Source of the DNA: Echinometra lucunter
Taxonomy: Eukaryota; Echinodermata; Echinoidea; Camarodonta; Echinometridae
DNA length: 64,000 nucleotides
Assembly (NCBI GenBank): GCA_029962745.1
Contig: CM057151.1
Coordinates: 35,124,018 to 35,188,017 of the forward strand
Reading direction: 5' to 3'
Shown here: positions 12,801-23,828 of the stretch, piece by piece
Layout of the letters: every line of letters starts with the position of its first letter
How positions within the stretch are numbered: position 1 is the first letter of the stretch
Program-made: the position numbers and the translations under genes
The notes under the pieces: model-generated
What the model was told of the DNA's origin: nothing
The model's input: the letters and a program-made list of their open reading frames with translations, nothing else
Database searches by the model: none

Positions 12801-15080
12801 ATGATCTTAATATCCATAAATATTTAAACATGGAGAGGTCCCTTTTTGTGCACTTAGAATAGTCACTCTCAAAGTGAGCCTCGTGAATAGCTTTTATTTC
12901 CCCTTTTGAAAAGAATATTTCAACCTTGATATCATGGAATGCACCATGGGTGCACAATTATTATCATAAGCACATACGCTGTATGGAGTGTTCGTGTTAG
13001 TGGGTTTTTAGATTTTGTCCCGAATGACCTTTATCTGTCATGCTCATGTTGTATCTACGAATTGGCTAATAGTTAATGGATCTTCGAAAAGTATACCAAG
13101 GAAAATCTTAAACATGTCCTTTTGTGGTATATCACTGTACTTTCATGAAATATGTTTTGAACAGAATGTCTTTTGAAAGAAAGAGTTGGAAACACGGTGC
13201 ACTTCATAACGATTTCATGTCCGTTACACACGTGTATTGATAAAGAGATAAACGAAATCTGCTGGAAATCTGCTGGAAATCTGCTGTGTGCGATGGTGTA
13301 CTGCTTGTAAAACCGTGTCAAGCTGTTGCAGAAGGAAGTTTGTTGTACATCTTCTTTGTTTTGTAAAATAAAGAAAAAGCCCCACTGAAATCATATAAGT
13401 AAACGAGATTCTACAGAATAGCAGGTGTAATGTTTTCATACATCAACTTTAATTATAAACATTTGTCATAATGTTGTATACTCTTTATATTTGGAAGTGG
13501 TAAACAAAACTGTCATGTCAGTTACGTTCAAAGTGCCATGTCCACTTTCCGTTGTGCTCCCCCTTTGTTTTTATTTTCATTTTTTAATGGGAAATGGGAT
13601 TTTTATCAAACTATTTCAAAACATTAATTTATAAATGAAATATGACCTGATGACCCAAACTTTTATGCAACAGCAGATCCAATTTCTTCCAGTCTCAAAA
13701 CTAACATGAGTTTCAAACAGTTCAGTTTTTAAAATGCCTTTTTGGTGTGGGTCGATCATACCCGTTAGAGCTACGACTCCATTATCCAACTATTAAGTGA
13801 AATACTGCGAACTTTGTTGTTTATGTCTCTGATATTCAATGGGCTGATAATATCGCTATTCTCTTCAATTTGAAAAAAATAGCCTGAATGTTATATCCGT
13901 TACGCTAGAATTGCTTATTCCTTGGTTTCTTTACATTCAGGTAAAGTAAGGCATCCTCATCATTATCTTCATTATCAATCTGCATCATCATCATCCAGAT
14001 CATTTCGTCATCGTCAGTAATGATACTGAGGGGTGGTGGGAGCGCACGCTCCTCCTTATTTTTTCATGGCGCTTTTTCAAAACCTGGATCCGGTAGTCAC
14101 CATAATCATCATCATCATCATAATCATCATCATAATCATCATCATCATCGTTATCAATATCATGAATCATATACCTGATGGAGAGGAGCAGCTGGACGGG
14201 TGGTTAGCCCACCTACAAAGATAACGTTTGGTGAAAGAGCGTGAGGAAAGTCGACAGCAAAATGAGAGTTGAGCAAAAAGATATCGGCTTTTCCGTACGT
14301 TCCCAGTGCATCGAAATTGTCGCAACTCTGACCAACCTCTTTCTGTAGTTTGCAGTACCAACTGTTAGCGAATAAAACTATAATTTTGATCTTCCAGTTC
14401 ATAAGCACATTAATTGTTCTCTGAAGAAATGTCATAGTGTTGGTGTATCCAGTGTGCAGCTCGGGCTGATAGGCCCGATTAAATGGTGTTGTCATATCCT
14501 CTAGTATCGAACCAAACTGATTGGGCGTGGGGGTTATAGCGACAAGTGGAACTCGTCTGCTTCTGTTGGTTCTTAACTCCAAAAAATCTCGGATGAAGTA
14601 TCCACAATTCCACGCCGGATCCACAACAATCCCATCAATCTCCTTTATGTTGCTTATGAAGACGTCGTCTCGGAGCACAGTTAAACAATCTTCGATATTA
14701 TGTCCCACTATATCATTCATAGCCTTCATGAACTGCTTATGTGAATTTTCGAAAGCATTTTTGGCGAAACTTCCAAAGGCATTGATGATATCTTCCTTGG
14801 GTACCTTGTGTTTAAAGATGTGGAAAGAGAAATTAGAATAGGCTGGGTCTTCCGCACGATGAGCGTAGGCTTCGCTGATGAGAAAAGAGACATTGTGGCC
14901 TTTCTTCAATAGACCCTCTGCCACCTTAGTTCCTGCAAGAAAATGGCTCCCCATACCATAGTAAGACGACATCAGGATGTTGAACCCAAGTGTACTCGAG
15001 CAATATCCAAGAAGTATGAAGAGAGAGAGCAGTGATTTAACTTCAACACATCGTCCGAACGCCATACTGAGTATACACAT
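6550..15080 (-). CDS. UDP-glucuronosyltransferase, complete 4-exon gene (whole span)
   Basis: Transfers a sugar (typically glucuronate) from a UDP-sugar to small lipophilic acceptors in the endoplasmic reticulum. Four exons (15080-14175, 10009-9781, 9490-9271, 6841-6550) join with GT-AG introns in phases 0, 1 and 2 to give 548 residues, the usual family length. Visible: a hydrophobic signal peptide (about residues 10-32); a candidate catalytic His46 in GMGSHF; the acceptor half in exon 1; the UGT signature across exon 3 (GGNNGFQEA, then IPLFGDQ, residues about 390-414); and a C-terminal membrane helix (about 500-530) followed by a short polar tail. Oddity: the signature begins YQGG, where most UGTs have THGG. 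I recognise the family but cannot assign a vertebrate-style subfamily symbol. Exons 1 to 4 follow separately. Confidence 0.95.
7340..7474. mobile_element. Palindromic MITE-like element
   Basis: Arms AAGGCTGCGTTTCACGAAAC, then CGTCATAAGTCTAA, mirrored by TTAGACTTATGACGG and TTTCGTGAGACGCAGCTT. Inner arms are ACATCCCAT and AACGCGTGTT. Confidence 0.82.
8474..8650 (-). mobile_element. tRNA-derived SINE-like repeat, diverged copy
   Basis: Shares ACGGCTTTAAGTCC-CTC and AAGGGCA-TTA/CTA-blocks with the better copy at 42116-42268. Its box B equivalent is GGATTTGAAACACG. It is more decayed than the intronic copy. Confidence 0.6.
9271..9490 (-). CDS. UGT exon 3 (UDP-sugar signature)
   Basis: Starts after a TTTTCCAG acceptor with HPKTRALIYQGGNNGFQEA and continues through HGVPIVAIPLFGDQPD, which is the UGT signature. 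The Asp-Gln pair (residues 413-414) is the conserved sugar-binding DQ. Residue 389 is Gln (CAA), where the family normally has His. Ends in phase 2 before GTATTT. Confidence 0.94.
9781..10009 (-). CDS. UGT exon 2
   Basis: Residues 303-378 plus one base. It starts after TTGTATAG with ELEDFVQSSGDHGVIVFTLG, the start of the UDP-sugar-binding Rossmann half and very conserved in UGTs. It ends LPQNDLLG, split before GTAGGA (phase 1). This is the classic PQNDLLGHPKT junction of the family. Confidence 0.93.
10255..10530. repeat. Purine-rich (GAA/GGA)n tract
   Basis: Long stretch with almost only A and G on the plus strand. It lies in UGT intron 1 on the transcribed strand's complement. ORFs on both strands are low complexity. 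Confidence 0.9.
10640..10690 (+). repeat. Possible box-B remnant of a tRNA-derived repeat
   Basis: GGAGGTCGTAGGTTCAAAACC looks like a tRNA T arm with a box B, without a convincing box A. Weak. Confidence 0.3.
11947..12783. mobile_element. 837-bp compound foldback element
   Basis: Outer arms of about 130 bases: CGAGTGGTTTAAGGTGCCTC, then GCAGGTGCCTGTTATCAGA, and their reverse complements at the right end. Internal segments (GATAACAGGCAGAGAA; CGTGCTCACTACC-CCCC; AAATATTTGGCTCTG) recur two to four times. The outer arm resembles the 5' half of a tRNA-Leu/Ser (GGTCGAGTGGTTTAAGG). Confidence 0.8.
14100..14165. repeat. (ATC)n microsatellite next to UGT exon 1
   Basis: Repeated ATC/ATA trinucleotides just inside UGT intron 1. 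The UGT exon 1 donor lies 10 bases beyond the repeat. Confidence 0.85.
14175..15080 (-). CDS. UGT exon 1 (signal peptide and acceptor-binding half)
   Basis: Encodes residues 1-302. The start used is the first in-frame Met (MCILSMAF). A second Met five codons later (15065-15063) also precedes the whole hydrophobic signal segment and is equally plausible. After the signal peptide the mature chain begins near FNILMSSYYGMGSH, with the candidate catalytic histidine. The exon ends CTC CAT CAG before GTATAT, phase 0. This large first exon, coding the variable N-terminal half, is typical of animal UGTs. Confidence 0.93.
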
Positions 15081-15102
15081 AGTGTGATCTTTAGTGACAG
15101 GT

Positions 15103-15110
15103 CTTTATAT
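15103..15110 (-). promoter_or_regulatory. Possible TATA box of the UGT gene
   Basis: ATATAAAG on the minus strand lies about 29 bases before the first Met codon. If it is used, transcription would start almost at that Met, which would favour the second Met (15065) as the true start. A second TATA-like CTATATAC at 15194-15187 would leave room for the first Met. This is a motif match only. Confidence 0.3.
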
Positions 15111-15199
15111 TGTGACCATACAATTCCCGGATAGTCAAACCGCAGGTCCCCAAAAAGTACTCTACCTTTTTTCCAGTTTTGCTCGAGTATATAGGTCAG

Positions 15200-17339
15200 C
15201 CTCCGAATACATAATAAGCAGGAAACTCCAGGAACACCTAATTTTCAAATGATTGAATGGACGAGTGAAGGTATTGGGATTGTCGGCGTTCATTCGTTAA
15301 TTATTTACGCATTTAATTGTTATTAATTTGTGTTAGAAAAGGGGGAAAGGGTTTTTTATGCTCTTAGTATTTTCTTTAAACAGCATTTATTTTTTTCTTT
15401 AAACTTACTATTTTTTTGTTATTCATTTTTTCCCTTTTTGAAAAGGAAAAAGAGATATCAATCCACTGATCCATAGCAAAACACAAAAGGCACTTCTTGC
15501 CAGATCGACGCGGTTCATTGCGCAGTCTTCTCAGCCGGATCAAAGATTATAGGTACCTCCAGTGTCTGGATTAAGAGTTACACATAATGGCGTGGGTCTT
15601 TCAATGAGATTCTCTTTCTCAGCTGAGTTTGGGTCATGGGAGGGGGGGGGGGGAGAGTTCGTGTACGTTTTCATGATATAGTAGAGCGACATAGCTCCGA
15701 TTTGGGGCAGAAATCATTGTACAAGTTTGTCTAAAAGCACCAAAATTGATACAGTAGTTAAATGGTACATAAAACTCAATATCAGACATGGAGGCACTTT
15801 AAAAAATAACTGTAAGGAGGCGGTTATTTTTAAGGATATTGTTAGTAACCCAAAGTTCATGTTGAAATGTAAGCCTATAATAGTATGTGGTTCAGAATTT
15901 TTAATCATGTACAATTGAGACCAAATAGGAGCTCTCTTTCAGTTGACACAAAACAAAAATTAGTTTCTTAGATATCGGGGGGGGGGGGGGGTTCCATGCA
16001 GAGGGATAGAAGCGCTCGAGGGGCGAAAATTGGCTCGTGTATATACTTTGTACAAAATTTGACCATTATTTGTAAATCCAAGGCCATAGGCTAAAACTGA
16101 GTATACGATTCTTGTAGACTGTTGTTGTTGTTCACAAGAGCATGTGCATGAATAGGCGTTCGTTTGAGCTTGAGGAATTGCTATTATAGCCTGCAATGGA
16201 CGAACACTTGTTACAGAAATACATTAAGGACCTATATAATAACAAGGAGAATTCGGGAGGGGAGTGACAAGAAAAATAATGGGGAAATGTGGGGGATAGG
16301 AAGAAAACGAATGCTAAACGAAAAAATAATTATTGTAGCATAAAAAAGAAAGATTAAGAAGAAGAGCCGAAGTTATAGAAGAAGAAGGAAAACATGAATA
16401 TGGAAATGATAGGCCTGATCACGAAGAAACGAAACTGGATAACTGGTAGCAGATGTTAAGAAAATCAGGAAATTAGGACAAAAGAAAACGATGTAAAGTA
16501 ACAAAAAAGTCCACTTTATACTTTTTTCTCATTTGCGAGACAGTTTTTATTGAAGCATATCAAAATTTAGCCAGACAGTATACTGTTAATGAAATATGGT
16601 TCTGTTTCGTATTAATGGTGTAACTTACAATTTTTTTTCAGTTATTATGATATTTTCTTCCCCGAAAGTAGGGCGTTTTATCGATAGTAAGGTATATATT
16701 TGCGTTCATTATACAGCGAAATGATGAGAGAAATGACTGATCACAATATTATGATAATGATTGTAATGCACGTGTGCTACTAACACTCGGTATACACAAA
16801 CATAAGATTGAAAGAAGACCGCAACTTAAGATGCCAAATTGTAATGCACTGTCGATTAAAACATCTTATCAACATTAGTGGAAAAGTTTGTTGAGATTAA
16901 ACCATTTTTTTCCCAAATGAATCTTACTACATGTTTTCACGAAAACAGATTCGTCATAAACGAAATAACTCTAACCTGCTCTGACGCTTTCTGATAAGAC
17001 GAATTCTAGCCACTTTAATGTCATAAAGAATTAAATCCAAATGGTAAGTGAATTTAAGGCTTTATTGAATTTAGTGGGTGTGATTCCAAAAAGAACGTTT
17101 CTGCAGTTAATTTCATTACAAATTTGCGTCTTTCGTACAATTTCTTTTTAAAGTGTTCCAATACATTCCTAACCAGGTGACATTCAACGAATAATTAGTA
17201 TTCAATAGTTTCATCATGCAATAAACAGAATGTACATGCACTGCTTGATTTGCACATAATAACATGTAGGAGAGCGGCATAGCTGAAGCATTGTGTACTT
17301 TTATCTAAAAGGATCAAATTTGACTCACTGTGAAGTAAC
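15200..17339. other. Intergenic, no gene seen
   Basis: AT-rich sequence upstream of the UGT gene with short poly-G runs (15641-15654, 15977-15990) and purine-rich stretches near 16250-16500. No ORF here looks like protein and no matching splice structure is visible. Confidence 0.6.
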
Positions 17340-17595
17340 CAGAGGGAAACGCCAGGGTATTTTGATAGGGGGCAATTAGATGACCCATGTGTGAATTTAT
17401 TGGCGTTTTATTGAATAGGGTATATTATATAGTTGCAAGCCCTAGGCCTCTCTTTCCCCACCCTCTTCTTTCTTCTTCCTCCTCTTTTTCCTCTTTTTTC
17501 TTCTTTTTTCCCTCTTTCTCTCTTTTTTTTTAATCACTTGAAAAATCATAGGGGGCATTGGCTCCCTTGCCCCCCCCCCCGTAGCGCCGCCCCTG
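17340..17595 (+). mobile_element. Pyrimidine-rich dispersed repeat, copy 2
   Basis: Same landmarks as copy 1 (CAGGGTATTTTGATAGGGG, CT tract, ATCACTTGAAAAATCAT). It ends CCGCCCCTG and is flanked by AGTAAC on both sides, suggesting a target duplication, so this is a mobile non-autonomous element. Confidence 0.8.
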
Positions 17596-17599
17596 AGTA

Positions 17600-18695
17600 A
17601 CCATACTAATTGATATTTGATATGAGAGCACTTCCAGAAATGGTTTTATGGGGCAATTTTCCAAGACATTGTGATGTTATTCTTGACACCTCGAAGATTA
17701 TTAACAATTTCGTCCACATAAAAAGGTTCGAATCTTATCGCAACGGTACCCAGCCGTATAGAGGTCATGCAGAGAACGCAATGTTAGGCGGTATTTTTAA
17801 GACGAGTCTAATTTGGTGAAGTTTTTGGAGTGACTCGATGCAGCTCTCCTCCGGAACTGTACAAAACCCTCCGGAATTGTTTCTGTTTTTGTTTTTTAAT
17901 GTTAGCCGACTATTCTTTACAGGAATACCAGCTTTATATCAAAGTGTTGAGGCTGACATTGTTATTGTCGCAATGGTGACTTTCTGCTCTCTTCACAGCT
18001 ACATGGCGCCATGCATTTTACCCCTAAAATACATGCACATTCACTTTGATAGAGGATGTTGCTTGGCTAAACGTTGATAAGTATGCTTCAATAAAACTTT
18101 CTCTGATGAGAACAAATTATGTATGACTAAAGTGACTTTTCATTATTTCATTTCATTATCATTATTATCATTCTTTACTTTATATCGTTTTATCGTTTTC
18201 TTTCATTATAATTTCCTTCATTTCTTATCAATTAATCTTCTAGCACGTATCCAGCTTTGTTTCTTCGTGATACCCTTTCATTTCCCCATTCATTTTTTCA
18301 CTATGTCTCTTCTTGTCTTGCCTCTTCGTTTATCATGTTTATATTCCACTTTGGCTTCTTTGCTGGAGCCATATCTGTTTGCTTTCCTCAAATTTCACCA
18401 TGTCCTTCCAAAAAGGATTTGACTACTAGATCAATAAACGTTCCTAATTGCAATAACTCTACTTTCTCAAGAAGAAAAAAGTAATTAGACAAGGCAAGCT
18501 TTCAGTTTACCTAGAGAAATGGAAAGCAATGAATATGTCCCATTGTGTATTGCTGAATTGTATACTTTTCATTTATGATTTGTGATTAATAGCTCTGAAA
18601 TGGATGTATTTTGTTTATTGAAGTGAAGCTAAAATCTGTAATAATAATAATACAAAAATAAACGTTCTTAAAAAAAAAAAAAAAAAAAAAAACCC
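17600..18695 (+). other. Possible retroposed transcript end with A tail
   Basis: A transcript-like 3' end: AATAAACG about 10 bases before a run of 24 A (18669-18692). The upstream sequence is T-rich with only low-complexity ORFs (18123-18484). It could be a processed-pseudogene tail or a retroelement end; no coding homology recognised. Confidence 0.35.
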
Positions 18696-19017
18696 TGGCT
18701 GTTGGAATAAGAGTGCTTAATTTTGCTGCCCGAAACCATATTGTTTCTAGATTTTATGAACGAGCGAGAAATTATGAGAATTTCATAATTATGCTGATAA
18801 TACAGGTTCTAGTGTATTGTTACTATATTCTTATTGTTTGAATAATGTACCGTTTATCTGCATCGTCCGTTCTTATAGTGGGAATAGGCTATATCACAGG
18901 CCGTAATCTCCTGAAAATTCAACCTTTTTTAGATCAACTTGCCACTCGATTCCTTGCAGTTATATTACTAACATTCCCTAGTATAAGAATAGTATAACAA
19001 TATCTAGAGACACAAGA

Positions 19018-19139
19018 TGTAACCTATGATAGCAACTCCTGCTGGAATGGTAACTACCATGGCAAAAGTGAGAATTCTGCTTCCTGATTGGCTTTTACAA
19101 TGAAAGTTGCAATTCCAGCAAGGGTTGCTATTATAACAA
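19018..19139. mobile_element. Short palindromic element
   Basis: Arms with ATAGCAACTCCTGCTGGAAT and its near reverse complement ATTCCAGCAAGGGTTGCTAT. About 120 bases, MITE-like. Confidence 0.7.
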
Positions 19140-19345
19140 CTTTTTATGAAATGGGAAACAGGCTTGTCGTTTTCGAGTGTTCAACTTCGTCTTCCTTCCG
19201 TAATATATTTTAGGATTTACAGTTGGCCTGAGATAGATTCCGATACTCGTTTCATTCGATACCGATGGGTTGTCGTCGTCTGTAGGTACTGTAATAAACG
19301 GTATACCATACTATTTACCTACCTAGCTTACGGACGCGCTCCACC

Positions 19346-19524
19346 GGGGGGGGGGGGGGGGAATTCATAAAGCTGTTCGTAAGTTACGAACGACTTTACG
19401 AACGACTGGAACATGTTCTTGGGTGCTAATTAGATTCTCATTCATTTACATGTAGCATAAGAAGGTATCACCAGTCGTGTGTACAGTCGTTCGTAACTTA
19501 CGAACAGCTTTATGAACCCCCCTG
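19346..19524. mobile_element. Palindromic MITE-like element
   Basis: G-run, then TTCATAAAGCTGTTCGTAAG at the left, mirrored by CTTACGAACAGCTTTATGAA and a C-run at the right. An inner palindrome ACGAACGACT repeats in each arm. Confidence 0.8.
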
Positions 19525-19875
19525 GCCTATTATAGTGCCTATAGCCTCTGCACCCTCTGATCTGCACCGGCACCATAGCTCTGCACGTACGTGGCCACGT
19601 GGGCCGACGATGCGACGTGATTATTATGCATGATCTCGATTAATTCTCGATCTAGAAATATATCTCGACGTATTTTCGGACGCAGCGCAATGAAGCTGGG
19701 TGCAAAATATAGTGAGTTATAATAAGTTGAAGGCAACAACTTAGATCTAAAGTTAGTAACAATTACAAATCTTATCCGATTTCATAGCTATCAGTAGGGT
19801 CTAGATCTAGTCTAGACTCTATGCCTGTGTGGTAGACCTAGATTCTATATCATTGTTGGCTAACTATTAACGTTA

Positions 19876-19955
19876 GATCTAGATCTAAGTTAGATCTAAC
19901 AGTTAGATCTAAGTTAGATCTAACAGTTTAGATCTAACAAGTTAGATCAAACTTA
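19876..19955. repeat. AGATCTA-rich minisatellite
   Basis: Repeats of GTTAGATCTAA/AGATCTAAC with slight length changes. AGATCTA also recurs at 19800-19850 and 20250-20270. Confidence 0.75.
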
Positions 19956-20016
19956 ACGTTAATTCTGTTACTGACACTCGATCGGTTTCCAAGGCATTCG
20001 AGGCAGGGCAGGGCCT

Positions 20017-20158
20017 AGACCGAAGTGTTCTGTCTCTAACAGTCGTCGTTAGCCTCGTATTTTGGTAGGGTCGGCACTCCTCCTTTTTGAGTGCCGACCC
20101 TACCAGAATACGAGGCTTACGACGACTGTTACTAGTTAGAGACGGAACATTTCGGTCT
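20017..20158. mobile_element. Foldback element
   Basis: Arms TAGACCGAAGTGTTC...GTCTCTAACAGTCGTCG, then CCTCGTAT-TTGGTAGGGTCGG, around a short T/C loop, mirrored almost perfectly. Confidence 0.82.
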
Positions 20159-20159
20159 A

Positions 20160-20345
20160 AGGGTCTATGTGCTCTGTGGACCGCTGTCCCCTTTACGTGA
20201 GTGGCAGGTGGTGAATAAAAACTAAAAATTGAAAAAAATGTTTTTGATAGATCTAGTCTAGATCTAGAGTAGGCCTACGTGCTCCTGTGAGCGGCCGGTG
20301 GTGAATAAAAACTAGACTAAACATTGAAAAAATATTTTTGATATC
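20160..20345. repeat. Two-copy tandem repeat of about 80 bases
   Basis: Landmarks ACGTGCTC-type start, GGTGGTGAATAAAAACTA and ATTGAAAAAA-ATTTTTGATA occur twice, near 20207 and 20288. Confidence 0.7.
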
Positions 20346-20379
20346 CCTTCAAAAATTAACTTGGACAGTCTCAGGTAGG

Positions 20380-21411
20380 CAGGGCTGCCAACATTGGATA
20401 ATAATAGTTGAGAGTGAGATTATATGAGAAGCGAAGTGCGAGGGAGCGAAGCGAGGGAGTGGGGGGGGGGGGGGGGGGGGGGGTCGCCCCCCTCCCACAC
20501 CCTCCCCCACTCCCTCGCTTCGTTTTTTGTGGAGCTTTTTTATTTTTCAAGGTGAAATTGTGTGATCTGGTGCATACTTTATAGAGTATTTTAACATAGA
20601 TCTATACTATAGGTCTACCTAAAGGCATTATAAAGAAAGAAAATTATACAATTTTACATGCAAAGAAAATGATTAACACGGAATACCCACTTGTTGAAAA
20701 ATGCCAACCATGTCTTTATTTGGTTCCCTTCTCTGTTTGACCCAGGTTTTGGATGTAGGTACTCCTGGGTGCAGATGATGGGAAGATGCAACAAGCAAGC
20801 ATCCAAACAGAGAATTTACTGTATCAAGCCTCCTCTGTTGCCATCTTCATTGTCATTATGGCTGAAAGTGTTCCATATAAACAAAGGCCAGAATTCACAA
20901 AAGAGGTTTAATTTAGTACCAGGTTTAAACCCCCTCATGGTTTTTTAGTCCATAGTTTAAACCCCCCCCCCCCCCCCATGGTTTAAAACCATGGACTAAA
21001 ATAAACCACTGTTGTGAATTCCGGCCAAAGAATTCATGTGTTGTGCGTATACGGTATGGTACGGGCCGGTCATGTCAGGGTATCGATGCATATAATATAG
21101 CCTAGCCCTGCTAGGCGCGGATCAGATCTTACCATAGAGATCCTATGAATTAATCTCTATGGATCTTACATACGCACGCGCTTGAAATGAGATCGAGGGC
21201 TTTCGACAAAAGGCGGGAAATCTTTCACAAGTTTTTCAGTGCTTCCTAAATTCTTGAGTTGGTCGCCTTTTTATTGAAATCTATCATTTTTTATTATTAT
21301 ATTAAGTTATTTCAGATTCGTGCGTGAGAAATTTCATGATTAGCGTGAGAGCGTGAGAAATGGGTGAAATGCGTGAGTCTCATGCTCAATGCATGAGTGT
21401 TGGCAGCCCTG
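20380..21411. mobile_element. 1032-bp non-autonomous DNA transposon
   Basis: Terminal inverted repeats CAGGGCTGCCAACA-T at both ends, flanked by AGGTAGG on the left (20373-20379) and right (21412-21418), a 7-bp target duplication. It carries no transposase ORF. Inside are a long G run with a GC-rich hairpin (20440-20522), a nested inverted repeat (20886-21026) and a short palindrome near 21120-21175. It lies upstream of the MSH4 coding exons. Confidence 0.85.
20886..21026. mobile_element. Small palindromic element nested in the 1-kb transposon
   Basis: Arms GGCCAGAATTCACAA and TTGTGAATTCCGGCC, with inner arms GGTTTAAAC-like around a C run. A foldback MITE-like sequence. Confidence 0.7.
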
Positions 21412-21638
21412 AGGTAGGTTCTAGTGCACCAAAAAACATACTCAGCGAAAGCAGTAGAGGTAGAGGTCTAAGCATAAATGAGTCTCACTCAACATCATTA
21501 GAAATCGACACCATTAGTCAAGGACAGAAAATGGCAGTTTCTTAACTTTTAATGTTAAGTTAAGAAACTTTGACGTACTTAAGCCAATACATAAGCTTTC
21601 TTTGTTCAATTTGATAACTGATTTGATTTTTATTTAAG

Positions 21639-21788
21639 ATAATGAAGTCAATGGTCCATATTTTGCTGCAGAAATTCTTATTTACACCACAGAGAAAAAG
21701 TTGCATGGGGGTGCCCGTCTCACCAGAGCCATTTTTCTAGATGGGTCTGGTGAGCTTCCACCCTATGTAAAACGTGTACAAAATGCAG
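21639..21788 (+). CDS. Candidate 5' coding exon upstream of MSH4
   Basis: An open frame runs from an acceptor (TTTTATTTAAG, 21638) reading DNEVNGPYFAAEILIYTTEK to either of two phase-1 donors: G|GTGAGC after 21749 (strong) or G|GTTTTT after 21788. Phase 1 at both ends matches the phase needed to splice into the first certain MSH4 exon at 23829. A further S-rich open stretch at 21412-21459 ends in G|GTAGAG, also phase 1. I do not recognise the peptide and MSH4 N-termini are poorly conserved, so this is only a candidate. Confidence 0.25.
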
Positions 21789-22599
21789 GTTTTTGTAGGA
21801 GATTGTACTCTGCCTTCATTTTTTTGACATGGCATTTGATCATCACTTTTGACAGATTTTATGGGTTTCTACAGAATATTATTACTTTTCATAAAGTATT
21901 GGTGTGTAAAGTATGAAATTTAATATTGATTTTGTTTACTTAGTCACAAATATGGCGCTAAATGCTCGCCATATGATAGGTGGCCGCCCACAGGGGTAGG
22001 GGCGGCCGCACACAGGACCCCCAACACTGTTTTGAAAAATGGACACTACTGACCAAATGATTGGTCAATAATTTTAAGTTTGCCTTCTATTTAATTAGCA
22101 AGTATTTGGACTCTGCATTGATGGTATTGAACTATGTGTGAGTCTTTGATTGATAAATATAATCAGCAAATTCCCTTTAAGCAGCTGCACACCAGAGCCT
22201 GTACTCTAGTCTAATCTGTATAAAAAAAAAATGCATAGCCCTAGCCTAGCACTTGGGTTCGCTGCTACTCACTCTCGTGTGATGCGATGCAATGCAGCAT
22301 GCAGCATGCATGACACACACCATCCATATAGAGAGAAAGAAGGAAGAGGAAGAAGAGAGGAAGAAGCCAAACACAGAGTCGCTAACGTGACGATGCAGGG
22401 TCGGTGTGAGGCTTGGTCAGTGTTCGGTCCATTAGAGCACACAGGTTTATGTTATGTTATATATATCCGCTGTTTGTACTAGTTTGTGTCTTCTTTCTTT
22501 ATTTTTACTGTTTAACTATTTTTACAACTCTTATTTATAGGGGGCTGCAATCTACAAGCTCGGCTTTTCAGCAGTCCCCTCCATTACCAACCTTTTTTC

Positions 22600-22745
22600 A
22601 GGCTCTTGTACATGGGAACTATTTATATACGAATCCACTGTTAAGTTTCATTTTTTTACCTTGTACAATGCATACTTTGTATTCTGTTTATATTATGTTG
22701 GAAATGGAAAATAAACGAAATGAAATGAAAAATGAAATGAAATGT
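22600..22745 (+). mobile_element. Possible LINE 3' tail
   Basis: T-rich end followed by GGAAATGGAAAATAAACG and an (AAATG)n tail (22703-22744). Such short-motif tails are typical of some non-LTR retrotransposons. No reverse transcriptase codons seen upstream. Confidence 0.45.
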
Positions 22746-22887
22746 TTTTTTGTAGTTGTCGGCAAAGCGTCTAATGTTCGTCTATTCACAATTATATCCT
22801 ACATCTTAAATTTATCTAGCTAGGATTGGTCGAGAACTTCTCATGTGACTAAAAATGATTTCACCATGAAAGAAAAATGGATATGGT

Positions 22888-22941
22888 GTGACGTCAATCT
22901 TGGTATATTTTCCGCTATACCAAGATTCTGACGTCATTTTT
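22888..22941. repeat. Hairpin with two perfect CRE motifs
   Basis: TGACGTCA-ATCTTGGTATA, short loop, TATACCAAGATTCTGACGTCA. Both ends carry TGACGTCA, the CREB/ATF consensus. It is about 0.9 kb upstream of the first certain MSH4 exon. Confidence 0.6.
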
Positions 22942-23828
22942 GACGATAACGAGATATTTAGCTATCGATATCCGATAATATGAGACTGAGCCAAACTCCT
23001 GCATATGCTCCTGCGCTGTATGTGCATTGCATTGTACGTGCATTGCATAGTATGACGACGGCAACGCGTAATGGCATGTAAATATTTACAACAGATAACT
23101 GAAACATGAAACTAGAGACATTGTAAATGTGTTCAGGTTTTCCAGTTTTCATCGTTTCTTGTTTACCTCAAGTTTTCATCCTTATTGTTGGATTGTTGGC
23201 TTTAAGCAATGACCTTGTGTGACTAGGCAAAAATTAACAAACATGGTCAATTGACTTTTTTATTATTACTTTTTTATATATGATAGGATGGGGGGTTGGG
23301 TGTCCGGACACGTAACAAAAACGAAGCCTTCTTTTTTGTCTTTGGATTAAACAAAAACTATGCATTGATTTGTGCTAATCATCATCAATATTTGTTCTCT
23401 ACAATATTGTCTAACAGTTTGTGCTAAAACATTGAAGAGATTTGCTTGTGATTTTTTTAAATTGGCTGTTTAAAATCGACTGTCCGGATACTCAACCTGT
23501 CCGGACATCCAACAACTGGGTATACATTTTGTCTCTTGTGTATAGGATATAAATCAAATATGCCATGCACCCCTTTCGAAGTACCAGCTGAAATCAACTA
23601 GAACTTCTCAGAGAAGTGCATGGTATATTTGATTACTAACAAACGGGCCTAACTTTGGGCTGATTCGTGGCATGGAACTGCCCACTGGGATTTTTGCAAG
23701 CATTGCATGAAGACTGAATTACTGAAGTGCCATCTACACACCAAGCCCGAAAAACTTTTGAACATTAGAGTCTAACATTAGTTAGGAACATTAAGTCTTA
23801 ACAAATTGCCATTTTAATTAATCCGCAG

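Noticed and set aside
14521..14841. 106-residue plus-strand ORF
   Set aside because: Antisense shadow of UGT exon 1.
18123..18484. Overlapping hydrophobic ORFs
   Set aside because: T-rich low complexity (Phe, Leu, Ser); no membrane-protein family recognised and no splice context.
22231..22823. Overlapping ORFs near 22.2-22.8 kb
   Set aside because: No protein-like conservation; they run into the LINE-like tail.
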